Positions 55,991-64,000 are shown, numbered from the stretch's first letter. The stretch is DNA of 64,000 nt from Novipirellula herctigrandis (GCA_007859835.1 SJPJ01000001.1:2713257-2777256); one strand, 5' to 3'. Numbers and translations are program-made. The notes: generated by a model from the letters alone, not told the origin.

Positions 55991-56150
55991 GACATGAACC
56001 GTTTGAATAATCGAAAGCAAGTTGTTGGATGCGTAATGCGGTGCGACCGCAAACGAAGCGAGCTACCGCTCGAATTGCGTTCGCCCGCTCCCGTTGATCG
56101 CTAGAATCGTGTCACGATGACATCAATTTCAGCAATCACTGTAGAGAAGC

Positions 56151-56948
56151 TTAGATGTCGTTTTCGCCCTTGACGGAACCGAAGTTAGCAACGATCCCAC
56201 CATCGACGTAGATCAGTTGGCCGTTGATAAACTTGCCAGCGTCGGATGCCAACAGAATCGCGGCCCCGGCTAGATCTTCGGGTTCACCCCAACGGCCCGA
56301 AGGGGTACGAGTCATGACCAAATCGTTGAAGGGGTGACCGTTAACACGAATCGGAGCGGTCTGGGCCGTGGCGATGTAACCGGGAGCAATGCCGTTGATA
56401 TTGAGCCCATACTTGGCCCATTCACAACACATGTTTTGCGTGAGCAATTTCAGCCCGCCTTTGGCCGAGGCATAGGCCGATACTGAATAACGCCCATACA
56501 GACTCATCATCGAACACATATTAATGATCTTGCCTTCACGGCGTTCGATCATCGACGGAGCAATTCGCTTGGCAAGAATCAGCGGCGCGACCAAGTCGAC
56601 TTCCAAGACTTCCTTGAAATCTTGGACAGGCATTTCAAGAATCGGGATTCGCTTGATGATTCCCGCATTGTTGACCAAGATGCCGATCGGACCGCAATCC
56701 TTCTCAATCTGGGAAATGCCTTTATCGACTTCATCTTCACAAGTCACATTGAAGTTAAGTGTGTAAACGTCGATGCCGTCCTTGGCGTACTCATCCTTGC
56801 ACGAGGCAAGCTTATCATCGTCGATATCGTTAACACAAATCTTTGCGCCTTGTTGGGCGAGCCCCTTTGCGATTGCCATACCAATACCATGGGTCGCCCC
56901 CGTAACAAGTGCGATCTTGCCAGCTAGGTCAAATGAAATTTTGGACAT
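56151..56948 (-). CDS. SDR dehydrogenase, gluconate-5/KduD-like
   Basis: A 265-residue short-chain dehydrogenase. NAD(P)-binding glycine motif VTGATHGIG (residues 15-23), NNAG at 93-96, catalytic S146 (INMCSMMS) and Y159/K163 (YASAKGG). The C-terminal GQLIYVDGGIVANFG is usual for the gluconate 5-dehydrogenase/2-keto-3-deoxygluconate dehydrogenase group. In the anhydro-L-galactose route an enzyme of this kind reduces the 2,5-diketo-3-deoxy acid to 2-keto-3-deoxygluconate. The gene stands between the aldehyde dehydrogenase and the zinc-type dehydrogenase. Its own spacers (160 and 226 bp) suggest separate ribosome loading within one operon. Confidence 0.87.
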   Translation of the reverse strand: MSKISFDLAGKIALVTGATHGIGMAIAKGLAQQGAKICVNDIDDDKLASCKDEYAKDGIDVYTLNFNVTCEDEVDKGISQIEKDCGPIGILVNNAGIIKRIPILEMPVQDFKEVLEVDLVAPLILAKRIAPSMIERREGKIINMCSMMSLYGRYSVSAYASAKGGLKLLTQNMCCEWAKYGLNINGIAPGYIATAQTAPIRVNGHPFNDLVMTRTPSGRWGEPEDLAGAAILLASDAGKFINGQLIYVDGGIVANFGSVKGENDI

Positions 56949-57062
56949 GAGGTGTCTCTGATTGTAAAAGTTAAAATGGGGAGGGAGTTAGGAGAAAACG
57001 GGTGCCGTGCCGACACTCGACCTGGCATTCGGCCACGACTCATCCTGACCGCAGATTGCCAA

Positions 57063-57129
57063 ACCCGCTCGATTGCCACCCGCTCGATTGCGAGTACAAG
57101 TCGTCGCTGCGAGTACAAGTCGTCGCCGA
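57063..57129. repeat. Two adjacent tandem duplications, 15 and 19 bp
   Basis: acccgctcgattgcc is present twice (57063-57092, last base differing), followed at once by two copies of gagtacaagtcgtcg plus four bases (57092-57129, 19-bp units, differing near the end). Both lie in the 226-bp spacer between the alcohol dehydrogenase and SDR genes. Confidence 0.88.
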
Positions 57130-57174
57130 GCGTTGCAATTGAAATCAAGCTCCGTTCCAAGACGGGCCGACACA

Positions 57175-58188
57175 CTAGTTACACTGAATCAAATACTTAA
57201 TGCCGTCTGGGTTGGCATCAATCGCCTCAAACGTCTTTTGCACTTCGTCGATCGGGCTAATTTTCGTGATCAGTTTGTCTAGATGCAGCGCGCCGCTGGA
57301 CGCCAATTCAATCGCTTCATCAAAGTCCTGCTCTTCATAGAGCCGAGCGCCGATCATCTTAATTTCCGACCAGAAAAACTTGAACAAGTTCACGGGCTTG
57401 GGTTGCGGATGAATTGCAACCATCACAATGCGACCACGAGCGTTTGGCAATTCCGTCATCACCTCTACACCCGGAGCGGAACCGGATACTTCGAACACAC
57501 AATCGGCCATCGCACCGTCGGTAATCTTATCGACCGCGTCGGGAAGACTGGTCGTTATAGGATTAACCACTTTGATACCAAGCGTCTCCGCCAACGCCAA
57601 TCGTGACTCGTTCACTTCCGACAAAATCACGGTGGCCCCTTTTTGAATTGCGACCAACGCAATCAGCAAACCGATCGGTCCGCCGCCAATCACGACACAG
57701 GTCTCACCCGCTTTGACTTCACCAAGTCGAACGTCGTGGCAAGCCACTGCCGCCGGTTCGATCATCGCTCCATGTTCCATGGATAACGAATCGGGAAGCT
57801 TATGCAGTGTGTAATCGGGTACGGTCCAAGACGACTGCATGCCGCCAGGCATATCGATGCCAATGAACTTCAAGTTCTTTCCAACATGAGCATGCCCTTT
57901 GTCAAACGAACTCGGATCACCGAAAAGCAATGGACGAACCGCAACGCGGTCACCTACAGCGACCGAAGTGACGCCATCGCCAACTTCGGCAACCGTCGCT
58001 GACACTTCGTGCCCGATGATCTGTGGCTTACTGACCCGTTGGTCCATGGCACCGTGGAAAATATGGATATCCGTGCCGCAAATGCCGCAAAACGAAACTT
58101 CCAAACGCGCCTGGCCGGGACCAGGCTTAATGACTTCACTCGATCCAACCGCAACACTGCGGTCACCTTGATACTGTGCTGATTTCAT
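57175..58188 (-). CDS. Medium-chain alcohol dehydrogenase lacking structural zinc site
   Basis: A 337-residue sorbitol/threonine dehydrogenase-like enzyme. Catalytic zinc ligands are seen at C37 (CGICGTDIHIFHG), H60-E61 (IIGHEVSA) and E144 (IEPAAVACHD), and the Rossmann motif is VIGGGPIGLL. The lobe that usually carries four structural-zinc cysteines reads RPLLFGDPSSFDKGHAHVG, without any cysteine. A 2-keto-3-deoxy-L-galactonate 5-dehydrogenase role would complete the anhydrogalactose pathway with the SDR; an L-sugar dehydrogenase role is also possible. The start at 58188 (MKSAQYQGDR) is preferred to the Met five codons earlier. Confidence 0.86.
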   Translation of the reverse strand: MKSAQYQGDRSVAVGSSEVIKPGPGQARLEVSFCGICGTDIHIFHGAMDQRVSKPQIIGHEVSATVAEVGDGVTSVAVGDRVAVRPLLFGDPSSFDKGHAHVGKNLKFIGIDMPGGMQSSWTVPDYTLHKLPDSLSMEHGAMIEPAAVACHDVRLGEVKAGETCVVIGGGPIGLLIALVAIQKGATVILSEVNESRLALAETLGIKVVNPITTSLPDAVDKITDGAMADCVFEVSGSAPGVEVMTELPNARGRIVMVAIHPQPKPVNLFKFFWSEIKMIGARLYEEQDFDEAIELASSGALHLDKLITKISPIDEVQKTFEAIDANPDGIKYLIQCN

Positions 58189-58336
58189 GATCCTACTTCG
58201 CATCTAAGACTCTATCTAGAACAGGGGACTGACCCTCCACTAAACAGATCCAACAACGTGGAATTGGGGCGGTGTGTGAATTTCGGTCAACGAAGGTCTT
58301 AATCTCAAAGGTTCAGCCCCCTTCATTCAACAAACT

Positions 58337-59392
58337 CTAAGACCAACTGAGTTTGTAAATAGTTGTCTCGTCATACGTTTCGCCCGGCTGAAGGACACTC
58401 TTCGGAGCTCCCTCGATATTCGGGCCGTTTGGATACTTTGAAGTCTCGATGCAAAACGCACGAAACTGGCCAAATTGGTCACCGCTTTCACGATGCAATT
58501 TATCCGACGTGTAACGACCGGTGTAAAGCAAGGTGCCTGGCTCGGTCGACAGAACTTCCAATCGTCGTCCCGTTATCGGCTCGGACACCTCAGCCACTTT
58601 TCCAAGCGAACCGACCGGCTTATTGAACGCATAAAAATGTTCGAACCCTAGAGGCAATTCGTCGAACGCATCCCCAATCCGTTTGGGCTCATTAAAATCA
58701 GCCACGGTGCCCATGACCGATTCCTCCTCGCCGACTGGAACATTCGTTTCATCAGGAACCAAGATCCGATCACTGTGAAGTTGCAACACATGATCGAGCA
58801 CATTGTCTTTGAACCCGTTCAAGTTGAAGTACGTGTGGTTGGTTAACGATATCGGCGTGGTTTTATCCGTTTCCGCTTGATAATGAATTTTAAGCTCGTT
58901 GTCGCTGGTTAAGCGATACTCCACAACAACCTTCAAATTCCCAGGAAACGACTCGTCACCATCCGCACTTTCAAGTGACAAGGTTAGTGCCACCGAGTCT
59001 TTGTCCTCCGCAACGCTAACAACATCCCATACTCGTTTGTCGAAACCTTTGATGCCACCATGCAAATGGTTCGGACCATCGTTGGTAGCCACTTGATGCT
59101 GTGTACCATCGACGGTGAACTTGCCATCCTTGATCCGAGCCGCATAGCGTCCCACTAAACAACCAAAGTACGGTGAGTTCGCCTTGTATTCATCGCCAAA
59201 ATACCCCTCCAGCGTGTCAAAGCCGCAAACGATGTCACTTTGGTTTCCGTCTTTATCGGGACTTACGATCGACGTGACCGTGCCACCATAAGTGGTGATC
59301 TTTACAATCATGCGATTGTCGTTCTCGAGCGTGAATCGATCCACCGATTGTCCGTCGACTTCACCAAAAGGCTGTCTTGATAATTTCATCAA
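58337..59392 (-). CDS. galM: Aldose 1-epimerase
   Basis: A 351-residue cytosolic mutarotase that interconverts the alpha and beta forms of galactose and related aldoses. The active-site residues are visible: H111 (NHLHGGIKGF), H186 (LTNHTYFNLNG) and the general base E316 (FCIETSKYPNGPN). The substrate-binding Arg is in CLVGRYAARI. No signal peptide. The transporter gene ends one base upstream of this ATG, so sugar uptake and mutarotation are coupled. It would serve galactose released by the GH110 enzymes. Confidence 0.92.
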   Translation of the reverse strand: MMKLSRQPFGEVDGQSVDRFTLENDNRMIVKITTYGGTVTSIVSPDKDGNQSDIVCGFDTLEGYFGDEYKANSPYFGCLVGRYAARIKDGKFTVDGTQHQVATNDGPNHLHGGIKGFDKRVWDVVSVAEDKDSVALTLSLESADGDESFPGNLKVVVEYRLTSDNELKIHYQAETDKTTPISLTNHTYFNLNGFKDNVLDHVLQLHSDRILVPDETNVPVGEEESVMGTVADFNEPKRIGDAFDELPLGFEHFYAFNKPVGSLGKVAEVSEPITGRRLEVLSTEPGTLLYTGRYTSDKLHRESGDQFGQFRAFCIETSKYPNGPNIEGAPKSVLQPGETYDETTIYKLSWS

Positions 59393-59393
59393 A

Positions 59394-60509
59394 TCAAATC
59401 CCCGAATTGATTAAGTCAGATTGGATAGACACATTGGCAGCAGTCTCGACAGGTTTTTGATCGAGAGTTTGCCCAAAAGCAAGCACAAGCACGCCCACCA
59501 CCATGCACGCCAACCCGGTATAGAGCCACCGTCGCGCCGCCGGCGATGCCTTGGCCCACTCGCCGGTCAAGATGCCGCTTACAACCGCAACGACCAAACA
59601 AGTCGTGTTGAAGATAGCGTAAACCACAACCGGTCCATTCGCCCCAAGACTATCCGCTGCAAACGCATACATTGCGGACGCCGCGTAGTGAAAGAACGCC
59701 ATGATGAAAATCAAAACAAAGTTTTTGCCGAACGAAGGCGTCTTGAAATTGCCCCAAACCTGCCTCTTTGACAATTGAAACAAAAAGTAAAATGTCATCA
59801 CCACGCCACCACTCAAGAAGACCGGCAACATCACGGCCATCGCCGTCATCCATCCGGGGTTACCGTTCGCCTCGACGGCATCTCCGAGCGGCCCCGCACC
59901 GTAGGTGTATGCGACATTGAAACCCGTCGCCAACAATCCACCGAACACAGCGATCAAAATGCCCAAGGCATACGACTTCGGTTTGGAAGATTCATCATCC
60001 GCATCCGAACCTTCCGCCGCCTTCAACGCCACCTCGTCCGCTTCGCGAGCCAAGCCGGCTCGACCGTTCGAAAGAACTCCGAAAAGCACGATCGCAATTC
60101 CGCTTAGGATCGCGATCATCGCAGGGGTCGACGGAAGCGACTGGCCTTTGGAAATTGCAATCCCCAGTGGCAGAATACTGCCGACCAAAATCACGGTTCC
60201 AATAAAGAGCGAGAAGCCGAGCGACAACCCAATGTGGTCAATCGCTTTGCCCCACATCATCACTCCGACGCCCCATAAAAAGCTTGAGACAATCATCGTG
60301 ATCAAAATCCCACTGTCGATCCCAGAATAGATCGACCCCACCCCTTTCATTAATGCAAAGGTGGAAATGAGAGGAACGACGAACATGGTGAGAATGAAAA
60401 ACAAACTCCATTTGTTTTCCTCCTCAAAGTCGCTAGTGTATTTTCCTGGAAGCGCGTAGAGCCCGAGCATAGTCCCGGCGAGCAATGCCGCCGCGATGCC
60501 GATAAACAT
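59394..60509 (-). CDS. RhaT-type sugar/proton symporter
   Basis: A 371-residue inner-membrane carrier with about ten hydrophobic segments. The N-terminus MFIGIAAALLAGTMLGLYAL and the segment ITMIVSSFLWGVGVMMWGKA are typical of the L-rhamnose:H+ symporter family of the drug/metabolite superfamily. A charged loop in the middle (EADEVALKAAEGSDADDESS) is longer than usual. As the only transporter in the window it is the prime candidate for uptake of the released monosaccharide, whether anhydrogalactose, galactose or a deoxy sugar. It is directly followed by galM and preceded by the GntR regulator. Confidence 0.85.
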   Translation of the reverse strand: MFIGIAAALLAGTMLGLYALPGKYTSDFEEENKWSLFFILTMFVVPLISTFALMKGVGSIYSGIDSGILITMIVSSFLWGVGVMMWGKAIDHIGLSLGFSLFIGTVILVGSILPLGIAISKGQSLPSTPAMIAILSGIAIVLFGVLSNGRAGLAREADEVALKAAEGSDADDESSKPKSYALGILIAVFGGLLATGFNVAYTYGAGPLGDAVEANGNPGWMTAMAVMLPVFLSGGVVMTFYFLFQLSKRQVWGNFKTPSFGKNFVLIFIMAFFHYAASAMYAFAADSLGANGPVVVYAIFNTTCLVVAVVSGILTGEWAKASPAARRWLYTGLACMVVGVLVLAFGQTLDQKPVETAANVSIQSDLINSGI

Positions 60510-60548
60510 TTTCGAGAATCCTAAAGGGAGAAACGTAGCCTGACAAAT

Positions 60549-61151
60549 CTATTTGATATTGGCTTTGATTGACGCAATCGTTGCCTCTTTGTTCTTTTCA
60601 CGCAGATCAGCAAAAATCCTGGCGTGCTCCTCATACATTTGGTCGTAATCGCCAAGCCGCGTGTAGGTTAACATCATTCGAGCAACCAATTGACGCCAAG
60701 CGGGAACAAAGTCCCCTCCTCCACAAGCAACCAAGATCGCTTCATGAAACGCAATGTCATGTAGCGCGATCGTGGTCGAGACCCCTGTCTCACAAGCAGC
60801 TTCCATCCTCGCCAGCGCTGATTCGACGGTTGCGATTCCCTCGTCCGTTAAATCCTCGATCCCTTCTTCGATGATGTGTGATTCAATTTGAACACGGATC
60901 GAAGTCACAAATGCGCGATCTTCCGGTTGAGGCGGATGACGAACAGTAACCCCTCGGTTTGCTTGGTAGGCCAAGTAGCCTTCGTTGGAAAGCTGGATAA
61001 ACGCATCACGAACCGGACCACGACTCACGCCAAGACGACTCGCCAGTTCCGTTTCTCGAAGCATTGTGCCGGCCGGAAATCGACCGGAAACTAATTCATC
61101 ACGAATTCGATTCGTGACCTGTTCACGAACCGTGATGGGGCGTAAGTTCAT
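60549..61151 (-). CDS. GntR/FadR-family regulator
   Basis: A 200-residue transcription factor. The N-terminal winged helix reads VREQVTNRIRDELVSGRFPA, then LRETELASRLGVSRGPVRDA; the C-terminal half is a helical FCD effector domain with the metal-site histidines in ALHDIAFHEAIL. The start at 61151 follows GAGGGAC. Regulators of this class bind sugar acids and usually repress nearby catabolic genes. It is the first gene of the block ending at 53243, so it probably controls that operon and itself; a palindrome lies 52 bp upstream. Confidence 0.9.
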   Translation of the reverse strand: MNLRPITVREQVTNRIRDELVSGRFPAGTMLRETELASRLGVSRGPVRDAFIQLSNEGYLAYQANRGVTVRHPPQPEDRAFVTSIRVQIESHIIEEGIEDLTDEGIATVESALARMEAACETGVSTTIALHDIAFHEAILVACGGGDFVPAWRQLVARMMLTYTRLGDYDQMYEEHARIFADLREKNKEATIASIKANIK

Positions 61152-61203
61152 AGGTAGTCCCTCGCTCTGGAGTTCCGATCGGCAACGGCCAAAACCGAAG
61201 TGT

Positions 61204-61219
61204 AGATTGTTAACTATCT
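61204..61219. promoter_or_regulatory. Candidate GntR operator
   Basis: agattgttaactatct is an inverted repeat, symmetric at 14 of 16 positions around gttaac. Its size and place, 52 bp upstream of the regulator's start, suit an autoregulatory operator. I did not find a second good copy before the other genes of the block by eye. Confidence 0.45.
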
Positions 61220-61301
61220 TACCAAGCACAGGCTTAGACGCAATAGCCTAAGGGAACGACGACTGACAATCGGAACGGAACAAGCCCCTGCAAGCGGCCC
61301 C

Positions 61302-62333
61302 CTAAGCCCCGCCGACCATCTGCAGAAGCAGATCCAGATCCGCGATAAATTCCCGCATCGATTGGTGTCGGCATGATGCTTGTTTTGACAACGCCTTGTC
61401 GACAATTTCATCGGCAAAATCGGGAATACCGCGATGAGGTGATCGTTTGCTAGGCGGAGCCGGTTGCCGAGAACAGATATTGTCGAACGTATCCTCCTGA
61501 TCGCGACCACGAAACGGCTCGGCAATCGCCATCGCTTCGTACAAACAGACGCCCGCCGAAAAGATGTCGCTTCGCTCATCCAAATCGCGATTGCCAATTT
61601 GCTCCGGAGACATGTAGGTCGGAGTGCCAAGTAGCTGTGCCGCTGGCGTTAACGGGGAAAGCTCAAAAGCCGCCCGGCTATCCGCAACCGGTCCTGCCGC
61701 AACCGGTCCTGCCGCAACCGATCCTGATTGGGCTTTCCCCAATCCGCGAACGGGTGATGACAAATAATTTGCATCATCCAGCCTCGATTCGCCCCAAACT
61801 TTGGCTGCCCCCCAATCCAACAGTGTCACTTCGCCAAAATTCCCAATCCAAATGTTCGATGGCTTCAGATCACGATGGATCACGCCACGAACGTGTGCGA
61901 ATGCGAGAGTTTGGCAAACCGCAATAAGGATCTCGATTCGGCGGCGCAACGGAAACACGTCGACAACCTCCGCGTCTCCCTTCGCGATTTGGCGCAAGAC
62001 ACTGAAGAAGCACTCACCCGAGATCCGTTTCATCACATAGTAGATTCCGTGCTCTGGGTCCTCGCCAATTTCATAGACAGGCACGGTCCCCGGGTGTTCC
62101 AATTGAGCTGTTACGCGAGCTTCTCGCAGCAATCGCCGACGAAACGAGTAATCGCTTTTAAACTGCGGCAACAGCATTTTGATGGCGACGGTACGTCCGA
62201 TCACCTGGTCGAACCCTGAGTACAAAACTCCGTTTCCACCACGAGCCATTTCACGTCGATTCGAAAAACGCTCCAAACCCACCGGCAGCGGCGAAGGAAG
62301 ATCGGTATCGGTGCAGGAAAGAGAAAGCATCAT
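61302..62333 (-). CDS. Ser/Thr protein kinase with repeat in activation segment
   Basis: A 343-residue PknB-type kinase. Gly-rich loop MARGGNGVLYSG, ATP lysine K52 (VAIKMLL), catalytic loop HRDLKPSN (D155) and a DWG variant of DFG (D173, TLLDWGAAK), then GTPTYMSPEQIG as the end of the activation segment. The segment is unusually long (about 55 residues) and contains three five-residue repeats (203-217) encoded by a 15-bp tandem array. No membrane segment is visible after the kinase domain, so it is cytosolic as annotated. The start is uncertain; 62333 is used. It is probably not part of the sugar operon and may be general signalling. Confidence 0.88.
   Translation of the reverse strand: MMLSLSCTDTDLPSPLPVGLERFSNRREMARGGNGVLYSGFDQVIGRTVAIKMLLPQFKSDYSFRRRLLREARVTAQLEHPGTVPVYEIGEDPEHGIYYVMKRISGECFFSVLRQIAKGDAEVVDVFPLRRRIEILIAVCQTLAFAHVRGVIHRDLKPSNIWIGNFGEVTLLDWGAAKVWGESRLDDANYLSSPVRGLGKAQSGSVAAGPVAAGPVADSRAAFELSPLTPAAQLLGTPTYMSPEQIGNRDLDERSDIFSAGVCLYEAMAIAEPFRGRDQEDTFDNICSRQPAPPSKRSPHRGIPDFADEIVDKALSKQASCRHQSMREFIADLDLLLQMVGGA
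61682..61726. repeat. 15-bp tandem array in kinase gene, three units
   Basis: Three copies of ccgcaaccggtcctg, the third with one changed base (ccgatcctg). On the coding strand they give Ala-Gly-Pro-Val-Ala type blocks within the activation segment, in frame. Confidence 0.95.
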
Positions 62334-62489
62334 TGGAACGTCCCATCCGAAGATGATTTGCCTGGCATTTGCAAGATCCAGGCGGTTATGGCTTAGGCAA
62401 TGTTCGCTCCATTTGAACTTAGCCTGTATATTTTTCAACATCGGTTTTTCGGACCGATACCATTTCGGTCGTCATACCTCCCTATCAAC

Positions 62490-62795
62490 ATGCCAGCTAA
62501 ATTCCCCTGCCCCAATTGCGGTCACGAGCTTGCAAGAGCAAACGCGGACTGCGCCGATTGTGGCTACCCGAATCAACCTCGCGACGCCCCAGAACCGATT
62601 GTGCCTGCAAAACCGAGCCCGAGGCTCCGCATCACCATTGGCAAGCTGTTCCTCTATATCACCGTTTCAGCGATGGTCTTCGCCATCCTTCGAGCCGCAG
62701 GTTTCGATGGCCTGTTCTTCACCCTCTTCGTTTCCGCCTCATTCATTCCGCTCGCCAAGCTCATCCGCAGCTTCCACCAAAACCCGATTTGGTAA
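62490..62795 (+). CDS. Small zinc-ribbon membrane protein
   Basis: A 101-residue protein. A four-cysteine zinc ribbon occupies residues 7-24 (CPNCGHELARANADCADCGY), followed by a proline-rich linker and one or two membrane segments (ITIGKLFLYITVSAMVFAIL and GLFFTLFVSASFIPLAKLI). It starts divergently from the kinase gene, 156 bp apart. The ATG at 62490 is preferred because the ribbon then begins at the N-terminus. Function unknown; such proteins are common in Planctomycetes. Confidence 0.7.
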   Translation: MPAKFPCPNCGHELARANADCADCGYPNQPRDAPEPIVPAKPSPRLRITIGKLFLYITVSAMVFAILRAAGFDGLFFTLFVSASFIPLAKLIRSFHQNPIW

Positions 62796-62958
62796 GGCTG
62801 TGAGGCAAGGCCCTCGTTGCAATCGACACGCAAACCGCATGAGTTGGACACCGAGGAATCAAGTCGCCGTCGCCGATGCGTCTCAGCAACTGGGCTTCTG
62901 ATTTCTCTTGGGCAGCGAAAGCCTGGACACCAACGCATTGCGAAACCGGGGACATTGG

Positions 62959-64000
62959 TCATTCGGTGGGAATCGTGTCCATAAACCCGATCATCATTTC
63001 GTCCCAGCTCTGGTCGCCCCAACGGACGGATCGGGTGGGATCAGGGTTGTGCAGATTGTATTTCGAATTGTCAAAAATCGCTCGGCATTCAATCAGCGTG
63101 CCTCGCGGCAACTTCCGTGGCTCCCTAAGAATGTATTTGAGTTGCCAATTGAAATCGTAAGCAGGCACATTCAACAACACCTCGGTTGCACCGCTGGGGA
63201 AACGAGCTTCGTACTGAAACGCCTTTCCTCGCAAGTGCATATGCGGCGTCATACTAATGAGCAACTCGTCTTGTTTCGCCCTGTAATGTGCAAACACTTC
63301 GTGGTTGGAGGCACCAGCAGGAATTTCGAATTTTGGATTGATCGCAATGCGGCCTTGAAGATGTTTGCGAACGTTTCCTTTTTCGGTAAAGCAAAAGCCA
63401 GCGTAGCTGAGGTCCGATTGCGCCGTGCCATTGGGCGTGTAGTGCATCTCAAAGAGCAACTTGCTACCCGCTTGAACGTGGATGGCAACGCCATCGTGTA
63501 GCTCAACAGGTAGCGAACCGGGAGCGTATCCGACCAAAACCTGCCTCAGATCGGGCCTCCGGCCACCCGGGGGAATAACGTAGACCAAGATGTGATGCAC
63601 TACGCTTCGGTTTTCCGGCCTCGCTTCGGCCGCAACGATATACTTGTCTTCATCCCACTGAGGATCAACAACGAAACGCTGGTAATCGACGATCCCTTCA
63701 GCGGGCACCTCGAACGGCATCTCGCGCATCGCGATCACTTGATCAGGCGGCGTGATCCTCCATCCTGCGGTGAACACCGGCGGATCGGGCAAGTCACCCG
63801 GTTCACCCTCGGGCATTCCGCCATCGACCCAATCAGCAATTTGTTGCTTTTCAGTTTCGCCAAGCCTCGCGTCGTTCGCAAATTCACCGTGAGCGGGATC
63901 AGCCGACCAAGGTGGCATGCGGTTGTTATCGATCACCTCAAGAATCGTATCTTCCCACCCAAGGACGTCGTCGTAGCAGGTCAAAGTAAACGGGGCGATT
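62959..64000 (-). CDS. Copper monooxygenase-like protein, N-terminus cut
   Basis: The frame is open to the right edge, so the protein starts outside the window; 347 residues are seen. The first visible part (IAPFTLTCYDDVLGWEDTIL, NRMPPWSADPAHGEFANDAR) is the end of a cytochrome c-type domain common in planctomycete proteins. Next comes a region like the copper type II ascorbate-dependent monooxygenase fold, with candidate copper histidines in NRSVVHHILVYV, LLFEMHYTPNG and TPHMHLRGKAF. It ends near MIGFMDTIPTE. Probably an exported redox enzyme; unrelated to the sugar locus as far as can be seen. Confidence 0.8.
   Translation of the reverse strand, partial: IAPFTLTCYDDVLGWEDTILEVIDNNRMPPWSADPAHGEFANDARLGETEKQQIADWVDGGMPEGEPGDLPDPPVFTAGWRITPPDQVIAMREMPFEVPAEGIVDYQRFVVDPQWDEDKYIVAAEARPENRSVVHHILVYVIPPGGRRPDLRQVLVGYAPGSLPVELHDGVAIHVQAGSKLLFEMHYTPNGTAQSDLSYAGFCFTEKGNVRKHLQGRIAINPKFEIPAGASNHEVFAHYRAKQDELLISMTPHMHLRGKAFQYEARFPSGATEVLLNVPAYDFNWQLKYILREPRKLPRGTLIECRAIFDNSKYNLHNPDPTRSVRWGDQSWDEMMIGFMDTIPTE

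Noticed and set aside
53243-58188. L-fucose oxidative pathway as the primary reading
   Set aside because: Not excluded, but the decayed GH95, the GH117/GH82/GH110 context and the cycloisomerase-like N-terminus favour anhydrogalactose; no fucose dehydrogenase or lactonase gene is seen.

Overview
The window reads as marine Planctomycetes DNA, closest in style to Rhodopirellula and its relatives. The markers are DUF1559 proteins with a type-IV-pilin-like N-terminus, short lipoproteins, ECF sigma factors with FecR-like anti-sigma proteins, Tat-exported Gfo/Idh/MocA oxidoreductases, a large family of secreted sulfatases, and a cytochrome/copper-monooxygenase protein at the right edge. No tRNA, rRNA, CRISPR array, insertion sequence or SusC/SusD pair was seen.

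The main content is a polysaccharide-use locus with 16 S1-type sulfatase genes (15 complete, 1 cut by the window edge). They are interleaved with enzymes that fit a sulfated red-algal galactan, most likely carrageenan and perhaps agar-type hybrids. These are a GH82 iota-carrageenase-like beta-helix protein (46587-47843), a 940-residue propeller protein whose build matches GH150 lambda-carrageenase (47944-50766), two GH110-type alpha-1,3-galactosidases (40517-42346, 51220-53034), a GH117-type anhydrogalactosidase (28140-29417) and a DUF1080/beta-propeller fusion (24419-26095) next to a Gfo/Idh/MocA oxidoreductase.

Layout. 1-16197, minus strand: five complete sulfatases and a partial one, then a decayed GH95 fucosidase, an orphan ECF sigma factor, a DUF1559/lipoprotein pair, another sulfatase and an ECF sigma/FecR pair. 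16455-29417, plus strand: two oxidoreductases, four sulfatases, the DUF1080 fusion and GH117. 29633-36388, minus: three sulfatases and a second lipoprotein/DUF1559 pair. 36988-38685, plus: a second FecR-like protein with no sigma factor beside it. 38836-53034, minus: the carrageenan block (two GH110, the GH150 candidate, the GH82-like protein, three sulfatases, one alpha/beta hydrolase). 53243-61151, minus: a monosaccharide block. After that come a Ser/Thr kinase, a small zinc-ribbon protein and the partial oxidoreductase.

The monosaccharide block holds an enolase-superfamily protein, an AldA-like aldehyde dehydrogenase, a gluconate-5-dehydrogenase-like SDR, a zinc-type alcohol dehydrogenase, aldose 1-epimerase, a RhaT-type transporter and a GntR/FadR regulator. 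I read it as a probable 3,6-anhydrogalactose catabolic operon: aldehyde oxidation, cycloisomerisation, then two redox steps on the keto-deoxy acid. An L-fucose/L-rhamnose-type oxidative pathway is the main alternative. In the working model, endo-carrageenases and sulfatases break the polymer outside or in the periplasm, GH110 and GH117 release galactose and anhydrogalactose, and the RhaT-type carrier and the enzyme block consume them.

A second signal is independent of gene content. Short perfect or near-perfect tandem repeats of 14-20 bp, often exactly 15 bp, occur at nine arrays in seven places, both between genes and inside coding regions. Inside genes they keep frame and add five-residue blocks, including one in the activation segment of the kinase and one in the linker of the putative lambda-carrageenase.
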